From positions 1-6,677 of the forward strand of contig JACMQR010000002.1 in assembly GCA_014376885.1 (NCBI GenBank): DNA of 6,677 nucleotides, read 5' to 3'. Source of the DNA: Polaromonas sp. (GTDB taxonomy: Bacteria > Pseudomonadota > Gammaproteobacteria > Burkholderiales > Burkholderiaceae_C). A program made the position numbers and the translations under genes. Shown piece by piece: positions 1 through 6,677 of the stretch (position 1 is the first letter of the stretch; every line of letters starts with the position of its first letter). The notes beneath the pieces were generated by a model. That model searched no databases and was not told the DNA's origin. It was given only the letters and a program-made list of their open reading frames with translations.

Positions 1-32
1 ATCCCGGGGAGACAGCCCAATCCACTATTAAT

Positions 33-60
33 AACATAGCTACCCACGCAACCCGGACAA
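33..60 (-). promoter_or_regulatory. Weak promoter candidate downstream of the efflux operon
   Basis: On the minus strand TTGTCC (60-55) and TATGTT (38-33) are 16 bases apart, each matching the sigma-70 consensus at four of six positions, in an AT-richer patch after the pump stop. It would drive a gene beyond base 1. No other support exists, and the rest of the first 87 bases holds no gene I can confirm. Confidence 0.18.
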
Positions 61-87
61 GCGCAAGAGCCATAAAAGGCATAAAAA

Positions 88-3000
88 TCAGGCAACAGCA
101 GCATCCGCCCGCTCCTTGCGCCCGAAGCGCCGCCCCAGCCTGTCAAACGCCAGGTAGATGACCGGCGTCGTGAACAGCGTCAGCACCTGGCTGACAATCA
201 GGCCGCCGAAAATCGCCAGGCCCAGCGGCCGCCGCAGCTCGGCGCCCTCGCCAAAGCCCAGCATCAGCGGAACCGCCGCAAACAGCGCCGCCAGCGTCGT
301 CATCAGGATCGGCCGAAAGCGCAGCAGCGCCGCCTGGTGAATCGCCTGCTGCGGCGACATGCCCTGGCCGCGTTCGGCGTCGATGGCAAAGTCGATCATC
401 ATGATGGCGTTCTTCTTCACGATGCCGATCAACAAAATGATGCCGATGATGCCGATCACCCCCAGGCTTGATCCGCTGAGCATCAGCGCCAGCAGCGCGC
501 CCACGCCCGCCGACGGCAGCGTCGAGAGAATCGTCAGGGGGTGCACATAGCTTTCATACAGCACGCCCAAGACGATGTAGACGCAGACCACCGCCGCCAG
601 AATCAGCCACAGCTGGTTGGACAGCGAGGCCTGGTAAGCCCCGGCCGCGCCCAGAAAACTCAAGGTCACGCTGGACGGCAGGTCGATGTCCTTGGCCGCC
701 TGCCGGATGTCATCGACCGCCTTGCCCAGCGACACGCCCGGCGCGGTGTCGAACCCCAGCGTAGTCGCCGGGTACTGTGCGACGTGGGTGATCTGCAGCG
801 GCGCGGGCTGCTCGGTGATGCTGGCAATCGACGCCAGCGGCGTGGTCGTGCCGTTGCCGGTTCTCAAAGGCAGGTTGCCCAGCGTGGCCGGTGTGGCCAG
901 CGCATCGGGCAGGGCTTCAAGGATCACGCGGTACTGGTTGGTCTCGGTGAAGATGGTCGATACGATGCGCTGGCCAAACGCGCTGTACAGGGCGTCATCA
1001 ATCGTCGAGGTGGCAATACCCAGCCGGGACGCGGTGTCGCGGTCCACGTTGATGAAGGCCGCCGTGCCCTGCGCGTCGGCGTCCGACACCACGTTGCGCA
1101 GGCTGGCGGACTGCGCCATGCGCTCGGCCAGCCGGTTGGCCCACTGCACCACCAGGGCATTGCTCGCGCCTTCCATCGACACGCGGAACTGCGTCGGGCC
1201 GGTTTCGGCGTCAATCGTCAAGTCCTGCGTCGGCTGCAGGTACAGCGTCACGCCGGCGACCCGGCTGGCGCGCTCCTTCAGCCGGTCCATGGTGGCCTGC
1301 TGGCTGCCGGTGCGCTCTTTTTTCAAGTTGATCAGCATGCGCCCGGTGTGCAGCATGGTGTTGTTGGCCGCATCGACGCCGATGAAGGAGCTCAGCGCGT
1401 CCACATCCGGGTCCTGCAAAATCTCGCGCGCCGCTGCCTGCTGCAGGTCGGCCATGCGGGCATACGACACCGACTGCGCGGCCTCAACCCGCGCCTGCAG
1501 CTGGCCGGTGTCCTGCGTCGGGAACAGGCCCTTGGGAATCAGCACGTACAGCAGCACGGTCAGCACCAGCGTGGCCAGCGCCACCACCAGTGTCAGGCCC
1601 TGGCGCTTGAGCACCCAGGTCAGCGACTGGTCGTAGCGAACGATCACGTTGTCCAAAAAGCCCCCACGCTCCCCGCTTCGCGTGGTTCGCTGCCCCCCGA
1701 GGGGGCCGTCCCGTCTGCGGCCTGGCAAAGCCAGTTCCGCGACCGGTGCTTGCACAGGCTGGGAGGTGCCGCGCTGGGGCCTCGCCTTCAGCAATTTGGC
1801 GGACATCATTGGTACTAAAGTCAACGACACCACCGCCGAAATCAAGATCGTGATGGCCAGCGTGACGGCGAATTCGCGGAACAGCCGGCCGACCACGTCG
1901 CCCATGAACAGCAGCGGAATCAAGACCGCAATCAGCGACACGGTCAGCGAGATGATCGTGAAGCCGATCTGCTTGGCGCCCTTGAGCGCAGCCAGCATGG
2001 GCGACTCGCCTTCCTCGATGTAGCGCGAGATGTTCTCGATCATCACGATGGCGTCATCGACCACGAAGCCGGTGGCGATCGTCAGCGCCATCAGGCTCAG
2101 GTTGTTCAGGCTGTAGCCGAGCAAATACATCGCGCCGCAGGTGCCGATGAGCGAGATCGGCACCGACAGGCTGGCGATCACGGTGGCGCGCAGGTTGTGC
2201 AAGAACGCAAAGATCACCAAGACCACCATCAGCACGGCCAGCAGCAGCTCGATCTCGACATGCAGCACCGAGGCGCGGATGCCGGTGGTGCGGTCGCTCA
2301 GCACATCGACCTGCATCGAGCTCGGCAGGCCGGCCTGCAGCTCGGGCAGGCGCGCCTTGATGGCGTCGACCGTGGCGATCACGTTGGCGCCCGGCTGGCG
2401 CTGCACATTCAAAATGATGGCTGGCACCAGCCGCCGGCCCGGCGTGCCCAGGCAGTCGCCGGCCGCTTCGGTCAGCGGCGTGGCGGCTGCCGGGGGCAGG
2501 GCGGGCAGTCCCGGCTCCGGGCTTGGCGCGCCCGCCTTGCAGGCAATGCTGGCCCAGGCGCCGAGCTGGGTGTTTTCGGCGCCTTGCACCACCCGCGCCA
2601 CATCCGACACGCGCACCGCCGCGCCGTTGCGGTAGGCGACGACGAGTTGCTGGTAGTCGCCGGCGGCCAGCAGCTGGTCGTTCGAGTTGATGGAATACGA
2701 GCGCGTCGGCCCGTCGATGCTGCCCTTGGCGCCATTGGCGTTGGCGGCGGAAATCGCCGTGCGCAGCGCGTCCAGCCCCAGCCCGTAGGACGCCAGCGCG
2801 CGCGTGTCGGCCTGGATGCGCACCGCCGGCCGCTGGCCGCCGCTGAGCGCCACCAGCCCGACGCCGCTGACCTGGCTGATTTTCAGCGCCAGCCGGGTGT
2901 TGACGATGTTCTGCACCTCGGTCAGCGGCAGCGTGCCGGAGGTGATGGCCAGCGTGAGCACCGGCGCATCGGCCGGATTGACCTTGGCATACACCGGCGG

Positions 3001-3477
3001 CGCGGGCAGGTCGGCGGGCAGCAGCGAGCCGCCGGCGTTGATGGCCGCCTGCACCTGCTGCTCGGCCACGTCCAGCGCCAGCCCGAGTCCGAACTGCAGG
3101 GTGACGATGGACACGCCGGCCGTGCTGGTCGAGCTCATGCGGGAGAGGCCCGCCATCTGGCCGAACTGGCGCTCCAGCGGGGCGGTGACGGTCTGCGCCA
3201 TCACTTCGGGGCTGGCGCCGGGGTAGAGCGTCTGCACCTGGATGGTCGGGTAATCGACCTGGGGCAGCGCCGACAGCGGCAGCAGCCGAAAGCCCACCAG
3301 GCCGGCCAGAACGATGGCCAGCATCAAGAGCGCAGTGGCGACCGGCCGCATGATGAACGGGCGCGACGGGCTCAGGGTGGAAGCCGGCGGATTGGCGTCG
3401 AATTCGCTTGCCGTGGCCGTGTCCAGCGTGGCGGCCAATGGCCGGCCAGGCGCAGCCGGGGGCTCCTGCGGAGTCAT
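88..3477 (-). CDS. muxB: RND multidrug efflux pump subunit, MdtB/MuxB type
   Basis: Inner-membrane, proton-driven RND transporter that should move drugs from the periplasm or membrane through an adaptor to an outer-membrane channel. It follows E. coli MdtB closely from memory: FIMRPVAT before TM1, [27 protein letters not shown], the TM4 motif with D474-D475, IPKGLFP after TM7, the TM10 pair K1021-K1022, and RFRPILMTT in TM11 with R1053 and T1060. The proton-relay residues (equivalents of AcrB D407/D408, K940, R971 and T978) are therefore all present. The ATG overlaps the adaptor stop as ATGA, with a weak GAGG a few bases upstream, so coupled translation is likely. At 1129 residues it is about 90 longer than E. 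coli MdtB. The excess is a Pro/Ala-rich N-terminus (about +25), a periplasmic insert at residues 310-351 (about +40) and a repeat-derived linker at about 566-606 (about +26). The frame is intact, so I call it functional, not a pseudogene. The B rather than C subtype is judged by eye. Confidence 0.95.
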   Translation of the reverse strand: MTPQEPPAAPGRPLAATLDTATASEFDANPPASTLSPSRPFIMRPVATALLMLAIVLAGLVGFRLLPLSALPQVDYPTIQVQTLYPGASPEVMAQTVTAPLERQFGQMAGLSRMSSTSTAGVSIVTLQFGLGLALDVAEQQVQAAINAGGSLLPADLPAPPVYAKVNPADAPVLTLAITSGTLPLTEVQNIVNTRLALKISQVSGVGLVALSGGQRPAVRIQADTRALASYGLGLDALRTAISAANANGAKGSIDGPTRSYSINSNDQLLAAGDYQQLVVAYRNGAAVRVSDVARVVQGAENTQLGAWASIACKAGAPSPEPGLPALPPAAATPLTEAAGDCLGTPGRRLVPAIILNVQRQPGANVIATVDAIKARLPELQAGLPSSMQVDVLSDRTTGIRASVLHVEIELLLAVLMVVLVIFAFLHNLRATVIASLSVPISLIGTCGAMYLLGYSLNNLSLMALTIATGFVVDDAIVMIENISRYIEEGESPMLAALKGAKQIGFTIISLTVSLIAVLIPLLFMGDVVGRLFREFAVTLAITILISAVVSLTLVPMMSAKLLKARPQRGTSQPVQAPVAELALPGRRRDGPLGGQRTTRSGERGGFLDNVIVRYDQSLTWVLKRQGLTLVVALATLVLTVLLYVLIPKGLFPTQDTGQLQARVEAAQSVSYARMADLQQAAAREILQDPDVDALSSFIGVDAANNTMLHTGRMLINLKKERTGSQQATMDRLKERASRVAGVTLYLQPTQDLTIDAETGPTQFRVSMEGASNALVVQWANRLAERMAQSASLRNVVSDADAQGTAAFINVDRDTASRLGIATSTIDDALYSAFGQRIVSTIFTETNQYRVILEALPDALATPATLGNLPLRTGNGTTTPLASIASITEQPAPLQITHVAQYPATTLGFDTAPGVSLGKAVDDIRQAAKDIDLPSSVTLSFLGAAGAYQASLSNQLWLILAAVVCVYIVLGVLYESYVHPLTILSTLPSAGVGALLALMLSGSSLGVIGIIGIILLIGIVKKNAIMMIDFAIDAERGQGMSPQQAIHQAALLRFRPILMTTLAALFAAVPLMLGFGEGAELRRPLGLAIFGGLIVSQVLTLFTTPVIYLAFDRLGRRFGRKERADAAVA
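1660..1785. repeat. Hairpin-rich dispersed repeat (Comamonadaceae type) inside the pump gene
   Basis: This stretch contains consecutive inverted repeats: CCACGC (1664-1669) with GCGTGG (1680-1685); GCCCCC (1692-1697) with GGGGGC (1701-1706), three-base loop; CTGGC (1722-1726) with GCCAG (1730-1734), AAA loop, enclosed by GCGG (1717-1720) with CCGC (1737-1740). A weaker GCAC/GTGC pair follows at 1752-1769. From memory, elements with this core (CGCTCCCCGCTTCGCG, then CCCCCCGAGGGGG) recur between genes in Comamonadaceae genomes. Here the element lies inside the pump reading frame and encodes about 42 Arg/Gly/Pro-rich residues (about 565-606) in the cytoplasmic TM6-TM7 linker. The boundaries are estimated from where MdtB-like sequence stops (SAKLL) and resumes (LDNVIVRY). 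Dispersed status needs a genome search. Confidence 0.7.
2425..2550 (-). other. In-frame insertion in the periplasmic domain of the pump
   Basis: This segment codes for residues S310-V351 of the pump. In E. coli MdtB, recalled from memory, the equivalent stretch runs from LGAWAN through four residues to [13 protein letters not shown]. Here LGAWA is followed by 42 Pro/Ala/Gly-rich residues before [14 protein letters not shown], a net gain of about 39. Two cysteines, C313 and C342, lie near the ends of the insert and could form a disulfide in the periplasm. By comparison with AcrB the site falls near the junction of the docking and PN2 porter subdomains. I see no strong inverted repeats in it, and its origin is unknown. 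Confidence 0.6.
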
Positions 3478-4874
3478 GCGCCCTCGGCCTGCGAGGCGCG
3501 CCGGTGGCGCTGCGCGCTGGCCGCATCGGCGGCGGGCGTGGCCGGGCCATCGGCCGTGCTGCTGGAGGCGCCCGGCCGGGGACCGTCGGCCGGAGCGCCG
3601 GGGCGCTGGCGCTTGGCGCTGTTGGCTTTGCCTGCGCCGCCGTTCATCCCCCTGGGGCTGTCGCCGGGCAGCACCACCGAGGCGCCGTCCTTGAGCCGGT
3701 CCGCGCCTTCGGTGATCACCTGCTCGCCCGCCTTCAGGCCGGCAATGATCTGCACCTTGTCCGTCGTCATCAGGCCGCGTTCCACCGGCCGCAGGCTGAC
3801 CGTGCGCTCGGCCGCATTCACCGCGTACACATAGTCGCCGGCATTGCCGTGGCGCAGGGCCGCGACCGGCACCGTCACCGCGTTGTCAATCACGCGCAAT
3901 TCAAGCCGCACATTGACAAACTGGCTGGGAAACAGCGCCAGCTCGCGGTTTGCAAAACGCGCCTTGGCCCGGACCGTGCCGGTTTGCACATCGACCTGGT
4001 TGTCCAGCGAGGCAAACAGGCCGGTGTCCAGCGCGCTGGCCCGGGTCCGGTCCAGGGCGGTGACTTTCATGGCGGTGCCCGCGCCGGCAGCTTGCTGCAG
4101 GGCCGCCGCCTGGTCCTGCGGCACGGCAAACAGCACATCGACCGGGCTGACCTGGGTGATGACCGCAATGCCGTTGGCGTCTGTGCTGCTGACGACATTG
4201 CCCACATCGACCGTGCGCAGCCCGACCCGGCCGGTAATCGGCGCCACCACCCGGGCGTAACCCAGGTTCAGCCGGGCCAGGCCTTCATTGGCCTTGTCGA
4301 TCATCACCGTGCCTTCGAGCTGCTTGACCAGGGCCGTCTGGCTGTCGACCTCCTGGCGGGCTATCGAGTCCTGCGCCAGCAGCGTGGTGAAGCGCGCCAG
4401 GGTGACGCGCGCGCTGGCCAGCTGCGCCTCGTCGCGCTGGCGCTGGCCGCTGGCCTGCAACAGCGCCAGCTCGAACTGGCGCGGGTCGATGGTGGCCAGC
4501 AGGTCGCCGGCGCGCACCATCTGGCCTTCCTTGAAAAGCACCTTTTCGAGCACGCCCGACACCTGCGGCCGCACCTTGACGCTGGCCTGCGGCGTCACCG
4601 TGCCCAGGGCTTCGAGGATGACCGGCAGCCGGCTGTTTTCGGCCGTAGCCACGCCGACCGTGCTGGCCGGCGCAGCGCGCCGTGCGCCCGCGCCGCCGGC
4701 GCGTCCGGCCGCATCGGGTGGCGCATCCGGACGCGTCAGGTGCCAGGCCAGCCAGCCCGTGCCGGCCAGCGTCAGCAAGGCCAGCAGGCTGCCCACCAGG
4801 CGCGCGCGGCGGCTCAGGCGTCGGGCCGGAGAGGAGGTGGAGCGGACCGGCGGTGTATCGACATGGGGAGCCAT
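3474..4874 (-). CDS. muxA: Efflux periplasmic adaptor (membrane fusion protein), MdtA/MuxA type
   Basis: HlyD/RND-type adaptor of 466 residues that should bridge the RND pump and an outer-membrane channel. Order of parts: a basic N-terminus, one membrane anchor at about 26-45, a linker, a lipoyl half-motif at about 98-130 ([16 protein letters not shown] then [15 protein letters not shown]), an alpha-helical hairpin at about 131-208, the second lipoyl half with APITGRVG at 211-218, a beta-barrel at about 240-330, and a membrane-proximal domain to about 402. There is no lipobox cysteine, so anchoring should be by the uncleaved helix. The last 61 residues (406-466) are low-complexity Pro/Ala/Gly/Ser with basic clusters and probably disordered. 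The ATG at 4874 is chosen because AAGGA lies six bases upstream and the cytoplasmic N-terminus then leads straight into the anchor. The reading frame stays open to an ATG at 4979, but that extension is not adaptor-like. The stop overlaps the pump start. Family assignment is firm; the muxA/mdtA name rests on the neighbouring pump. Confidence 0.93.
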   Translation of the reverse strand: MAPHVDTPPVRSTSSPARRLSRRARLVGSLLALLTLAGTGWLAWHLTRPDAPPDAAGRAGGAGARRAAPASTVGVATAENSRLPVILEALGTVTPQASVKVRPQVSGVLEKVLFKEGQMVRAGDLLATIDPRQFELALLQASGQRQRDEAQLASARVTLARFTTLLAQDSIARQEVDSQTALVKQLEGTVMIDKANEGLARLNLGYARVVAPITGRVGLRTVDVGNVVSSTDANGIAVITQVSPVDVLFAVPQDQAAALQQAAGAGTAMKVTALDRTRASALDTGLFASLDNQVDVQTGTVRAKARFANRELALFPSQFVNVRLELRVIDNAVTVPVAALRHGNAGDYVYAVNAAERTVSLRPVERGLMTTDKVQIIAGLKAGEQVITEGADRLKDGASVVLPGDSPRGMNGGAGKANSAKRQRPGAPADGPRPGASSSTADGPATPAADAASAQRHRRASQAEGA

Positions 4875-4880
4875 CGGCTG

Positions 4881-4885
4881 TCCTT
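4881..4885 (-). promoter_or_regulatory. Ribosome binding site of the adaptor gene
   Basis: On the minus strand the sequence reads AAAAGGACAGCCG followed by ATG, giving a Shine-Dalgarno AAGGA with a six-base spacer. It decides the start at 4874 over the upstream in-frame ATG at 4979. Confidence 0.7.
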
Positions 4886-4925
4886 TTGCAAGCCGCGCCA
4901 AAACACTGGGCACGGCATGCTGATT

Positions 4926-4931
4926 TTTATA
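4926..4931 (-). promoter_or_regulatory. Candidate -10 box for the efflux operon
   Basis: Minus-strand TATAAA sits in the only AT-rich patch close upstream of the adaptor (CAATTATAAAAATC) and would give a leader of about 45 bases. No recognisable -35 hexamer lies 16-18 bases upstream; the sequence there is GC-rich and holds a small GGGC/GCCC inverted repeat at 4942-4954. If this is the promoter it may depend on an activator. The call rests on composition and position only. Confidence 0.25.
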
Positions 4932-5147
4932 ATTGTGGGCGGGGCGCTCTGCCCAGGCCCGGCGCCAGCCCTGCAGCACCCTGCAAAACAGTAGGCTGAA
5001 TAATTATCACTGCAAGCCAGCAGGCGCCGATGCGGGCCGGGAAATGGACCGGTAAATCTGCGGTAAAGCCATTCTGGTGGCCCGGCCGTGCCGGTTTGCG
5101 GTCAAGCATCAGCCGGTCGTTAAGATTGACAACCCGTTTTAAAAAAG

Positions 5148-5663
5148 ATGCATGACATGCTGCAAACCGCCAATGCCGCCCCTGTGCAGGTCTGCCAGGC
5201 CGACTACCACAACCCGCTGCATGCCCAGGCGCTGGTGGACCTGCTCGACGCCTATGCGCAAGACCCGGCCGGGGGCGGCGCAGCGCTCGGTGCGTTTGCC
5301 AAAGCCAATCTGGCGACTGAGCTGGCTGCCCGGCCGCAGGCCTTCAGCGTGCTGGCCTTTGCCGGCGGGCAGGCGGTCGGCCTGGTCAACTGCATCGAAG
5401 GCTTTTCAACCTTTGCCTGCCGCCCGCTGGTCAATGTCCATGATGTGGCGGTGCTCGCCAGCCACCGCGGCCGACGCGTTGCCGAACAGATGCTGGCGCT
5501 GGTTGAAACCATTGCCCGCCAGCGCGGCGCCTGCAAGCTGACGCTTGAAGTGCTGGCCGGCAACGCCAGCGCCATCCGGCTGTATGAGCGCGTTGGCTTT
5601 GCCGGCTACGAGCTGGACCCGGCGATGGGCAAGGCGCAGTTCTTTCAAAAGCGGCTCGGCTAA
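5148..5663 (+). CDS. GNAT-family N-acetyltransferase
   Basis: A 171-residue protein with the GNAT fold signature, expected to transfer an acetyl group from acetyl-CoA to an amine; the substrate cannot be read from sequence. The acetyl-CoA-binding motif A region runs from about 96 to 125: a strand VHDVAVL, then HRGRRVAEQML. The usual R/Q-x-x-G-x-G/A loop is here R107-G-R-R-V-A112, so the central glycine is replaced by arginine. Motif B follows as KLTLEVL then NASAIRLYERVGF (139-151), with the characteristic Tyr and GF. No signal peptide is seen, so it should be cytoplasmic. The start at 5148 has no clear Shine-Dalgarno (TTTTAAAAAAG precedes it); Met4 at 5157 is an alternative. The gene is divergent from the efflux operon and convergent with the glycosyltransferase gene. 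A drug-resistance role is not implied. Confidence 0.88.
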   Translation: MHDMLQTANAAPVQVCQADYHNPLHAQALVDLLDAYAQDPAGGGAALGAFAKANLATELAARPQAFSVLAFAGGQAVGLVNCIEGFSTFACRPLVNVHDVAVLASHRGRRVAEQMLALVETIARQRGACKLTLEVLAGNASAIRLYERVGFAGYELDPAMGKAQFFQKRLG

Positions 5664-5669
5664 AGCCGC
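5651..5669 (+). other. Small hairpin spanning the acetyltransferase stop codon
   Basis: GCGGCT (5651-5656) pairs with AGCCGC (5664-5669), leaving a seven-base loop that ends with the TAA stop (5661-5663). No T-run follows, so it is not an intrinsic terminator by itself. It could protect the mRNA 3' end or be chance in GC-rich sequence. Confidence 0.3.
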
Positions 5670-5675
5670 ACTGAC

Positions 5676-5709
5676 CGCACAGGTCGGGAGCGTGCACCGT
5701 ACCTGTGCG
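5676..5709. repeat. Perfect 9-bp inverted repeat between convergent genes
   Basis: CGCACAGGT (5676-5684) and ACCTGTGCG (5701-5709) are exact reverse complements separated by 16 bases. The repeat sits 13 bases after the acetyltransferase stop, where a bidirectional transcription end would be expected. No T-tract follows on either strand, so a Rho-independent terminator is not supported. An operator-like protein site or an mRNA-stabilising hairpin are alternatives. Confidence 0.45.
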
Positions 5710-5746
5710 TGCATGTGGGCAACCTGCGGCGCACTGCGCGCATGAG

Positions 5747-5774
5747 AAAAATTCGCGGCGGGCCAGCAGGCGCC
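5747..5774 (-). terminator. Weak intrinsic-terminator candidate for the glycosyltransferase gene
   Basis: On the minus strand, starting 17 bases after the glycosyltransferase stop, GGCGCC-TGCT-GG-CC-CGCC can fold into a six-pair stem with a two-base bulge (5757-5774). It is followed by GCGAATTTTT, which supplies a short T-run. Stem and tract are both modest, so the call is tentative. Confidence 0.35.
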
Positions 5775-5790
5775 TAAAACTGCCCTGGTC

Positions 5791-6624
5791 TCAGGTCTGC
5801 GGCAGACTTTGGCTCAACAGCTTGCGGTACATCGCAAATGCCTTTCTTTCCCACGGCGACGCATCCGGCTTGAAACTGCCCAGCGCATGCTTGAGCCAGG
5901 CGCGTGCGGTCCACGGTTTGACCGGGCCGGAAAAATGCAGCACATGGATGGGTCTGGGTTGCAAATCACTCGCCGGGCGCGCCGCGTGGTCCAGGCCGTA
6001 GCCGTGGTCGTTGATGTAGGCGTCCGCATGGGCGTGAAACAGGTTGTAGCCGTCGTCCAGATGCAGGCCCGGCTGCATGGGCCAGTCTTTGTAGTATTCG
6101 TTGATCAGGTCCTGGTCGCCAATCGCCTGGCTGCTCAGTTTTGCAGCCCGGTCCAGCGCGGGTTCGAGCATTTTTGCAATCCGTGACGGCAGGCCTTCCT
6201 CCGGCTCGATGACCATCAGGCCCGAATTGAGGCGGGTCCAGTCGGCATGAACAAGGCGCCCGGCAGCCACAGCCGACATGTGCGGTTTTTCAAACAGGTG
6301 GTCAATGTTGTCCAGCACGATCATGTCGCTGTCGAGGTAAACCAGCTTTTCAAACCGTGCCAGGCCGAAAAAATGGATCTTGTCGAAGGTGTTCGTCCAG
6401 TGATGCGCCGTCTGGCCGGGCACGGGCGGCAGGGGGGAGTCGGCCGGCAGCCGCATGAACTGCAGGGCCCGGCTGGTGAGCAAGGCCTCGGCTTTGGCAG
6501 GAATCGAGGCCGACAGGCCGACAATCAGCGGCGGGCCCGCGCCGGCGCGCTTTAGTGACTCCGCCAAGGTGATCACGCCCGGCAGATAGTTCATGGTGCT
6601 TAACAAGGTGATGTAGGCGTGCAT
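5791..6624 (-). CDS. Family 8 glycosyltransferase (glycogenin/galactinol-synthase-like)
   Basis: A 277-residue retaining glycosyltransferase with a GT-A fold, expected to use a nucleotide sugar (probably a UDP-sugar) and a divalent metal. The N-terminus (AYITLLS, then NYLPGVITLAESL) matches the nucleotide-binding start of the family. FEKLVYLDSDMIVLDNID holds the metal-binding DxD at D98-S99-D100. LNSGLMVIEP (N133-S134-G135) and GDQDLIN (169-175) follow as acceptor-side motifs. HFSGPVKPW (H230, G233, K236) is the C-terminal HxxGxxKPW metal/phosphate motif. No membrane segment is seen, so it is probably cytosolic or peripheral. The acceptor (glycan, lipid or protein) cannot be told. The start at 6624 fits the family, although no Shine-Dalgarno is visible and the frame is open without a start codon to the window edge. 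The next in-frame Met (6594) would cut the first strand. The gene is convergent with the acetyltransferase, and its upstream neighbour lies outside the window. Confidence 0.9.
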   Translation of the reverse strand: MHAYITLLSTMNYLPGVITLAESLKRAGAGPPLIVGLSASIPAKAEALLTSRALQFMRLPADSPLPPVPGQTAHHWTNTFDKIHFFGLARFEKLVYLDSDMIVLDNIDHLFEKPHMSAVAAGRLVHADWTRLNSGLMVIEPEEGLPSRIAKMLEPALDRAAKLSSQAIGDQDLINEYYKDWPMQPGLHLDDGYNLFHAHADAYINDHGYGLDHAARPASDLQPRPIHVLHFSGPVKPWTARAWLKHALGSFKPDASPWERKAFAMYRKLLSQSLPQT

Positions 6625-6677
6625 TTCTGTAGGGTCGGGGGTGTTGAAAGGATTTGCGATGGATAAAAAACAAGACC

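Noticed and set aside
1..82. Minus-strand ATG at 82, five bases after the pump stop, opening a 27-codon hydrophobic frame that runs off the window.
   Set aside because: It does not resemble an RND C-subunit N-terminus, lacks a Shine-Dalgarno, and uses AT-rich codons (TTA, TTA, ATA) unlike the neighbours. It is too short to call without the next bases.
1660..1785. Possible pseudogenisation of the pump by the repeat.
   Set aside because: The frame continues through the block without a stop or shift, and all downstream RND motifs, including the TM10 lysine pair and TM11 arginine, are intact.
541..1818. Plus-strand open frame of about 425 codons crossing the repeat element.
   Set aside because: It is antisense to conserved RND sequence, has the low-information composition of a shadow frame, and no ribosome binding site or domain supports it.
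4928..4933. Perfect TATAAT on the plus strand in the divergent intergenic region.
   Set aside because: No -35 lies 16-18 bases upstream on that strand (ACTGGG there), and it would give a leader of over 200 bases for the acetyltransferase gene.
2197..4994. Long plus-strand open frames (about 545 and 528 codons) across the adaptor and pump genes.
   Set aside because: They lie opposite strongly supported adaptor and pump genes. Their products are Arg/Gln/Gly/His-rich with no recognisable domain, as expected of antisense shadows in high-GC coding DNA.
4927..5109. Minus-strand 60-codon open frame upstream of the adaptor gene.
   Set aside because: It has no domain, no ribosome binding site and no coding character, and it occupies the promoter region of the efflux operon.
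5126..5131. Perfect TTGACA -35 hexamer upstream of the acetyltransferase gene.
   Set aside because: A -10 at normal spacing would fall at about 5149-5154 (TGCATG), inside the coding region and not like TATAAT. It is probably chance.
1..6677. Looked for tRNA, rRNA, CRISPR arrays, transposases, integrase and attachment-site signatures.
   Set aside because: None seen. The only repeat structure is the palindromic element in the pump gene and short intergenic hairpins.

Overview
The window is high-GC DNA with dense coding. The gene families, codon use and a Comamonadaceae-type palindromic repeat point to a betaproteobacterium of the Burkholderiales, probably Comamonadaceae and perhaps close to Polaromonas, Rhodoferax or Variovorax. 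The genus is inferred from remembered sequence style, not from a search.

Layout: (1) Bases 1-87 are an AT-richer tail downstream of the efflux operon, with no gene I can confirm. (2) Bases 88-4874 on the minus strand hold a two-gene efflux operon. The upstream gene (3474-4874) is a periplasmic adaptor of the MdtA/MuxA type. The downstream gene (88-3477) is an RND inner-membrane pump of the MdtB/MuxB type. The two genes overlap by four bases (ATGA). (3) Bases 4875-5147 are a divergent intergenic region carrying the operon's ribosome binding site and a weak promoter candidate. (4) Bases 5148-5663 on the plus strand encode a GNAT-family N-acetyltransferase. (5) Bases 5664-5790 lie between convergent genes and contain hairpins. 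(6) Bases 5791-6624 on the minus strand encode a family 8 glycosyltransferase.

The adaptor and pump should assemble with an outer-membrane channel into a tripartite drug exporter. MdtABC/MuxABC systems normally use two different RND subunits (B and C), but no C subunit or outer-membrane factor is visible here; they would have to lie beyond base 1. The GNAT and glycosyltransferase genes have no evident functional link to the pump.

The most interesting signal is inside the pump gene. Its cytoplasmic linker, between the two RND halves, is encoded by about 126 bp of hairpin-rich DNA (about 1660-1785) that looks like a dispersed intergenic repeat, read through in frame without a stop. A second insertion (about 2425-2550) adds about 40 Pro/Ala-rich residues with two cysteines to the periplasmic domain. 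Together with a longer N-terminus, these account for the protein being 1129 residues rather than the usual ~1040. Nothing else suggests a new defence, mobile or regulatory system.
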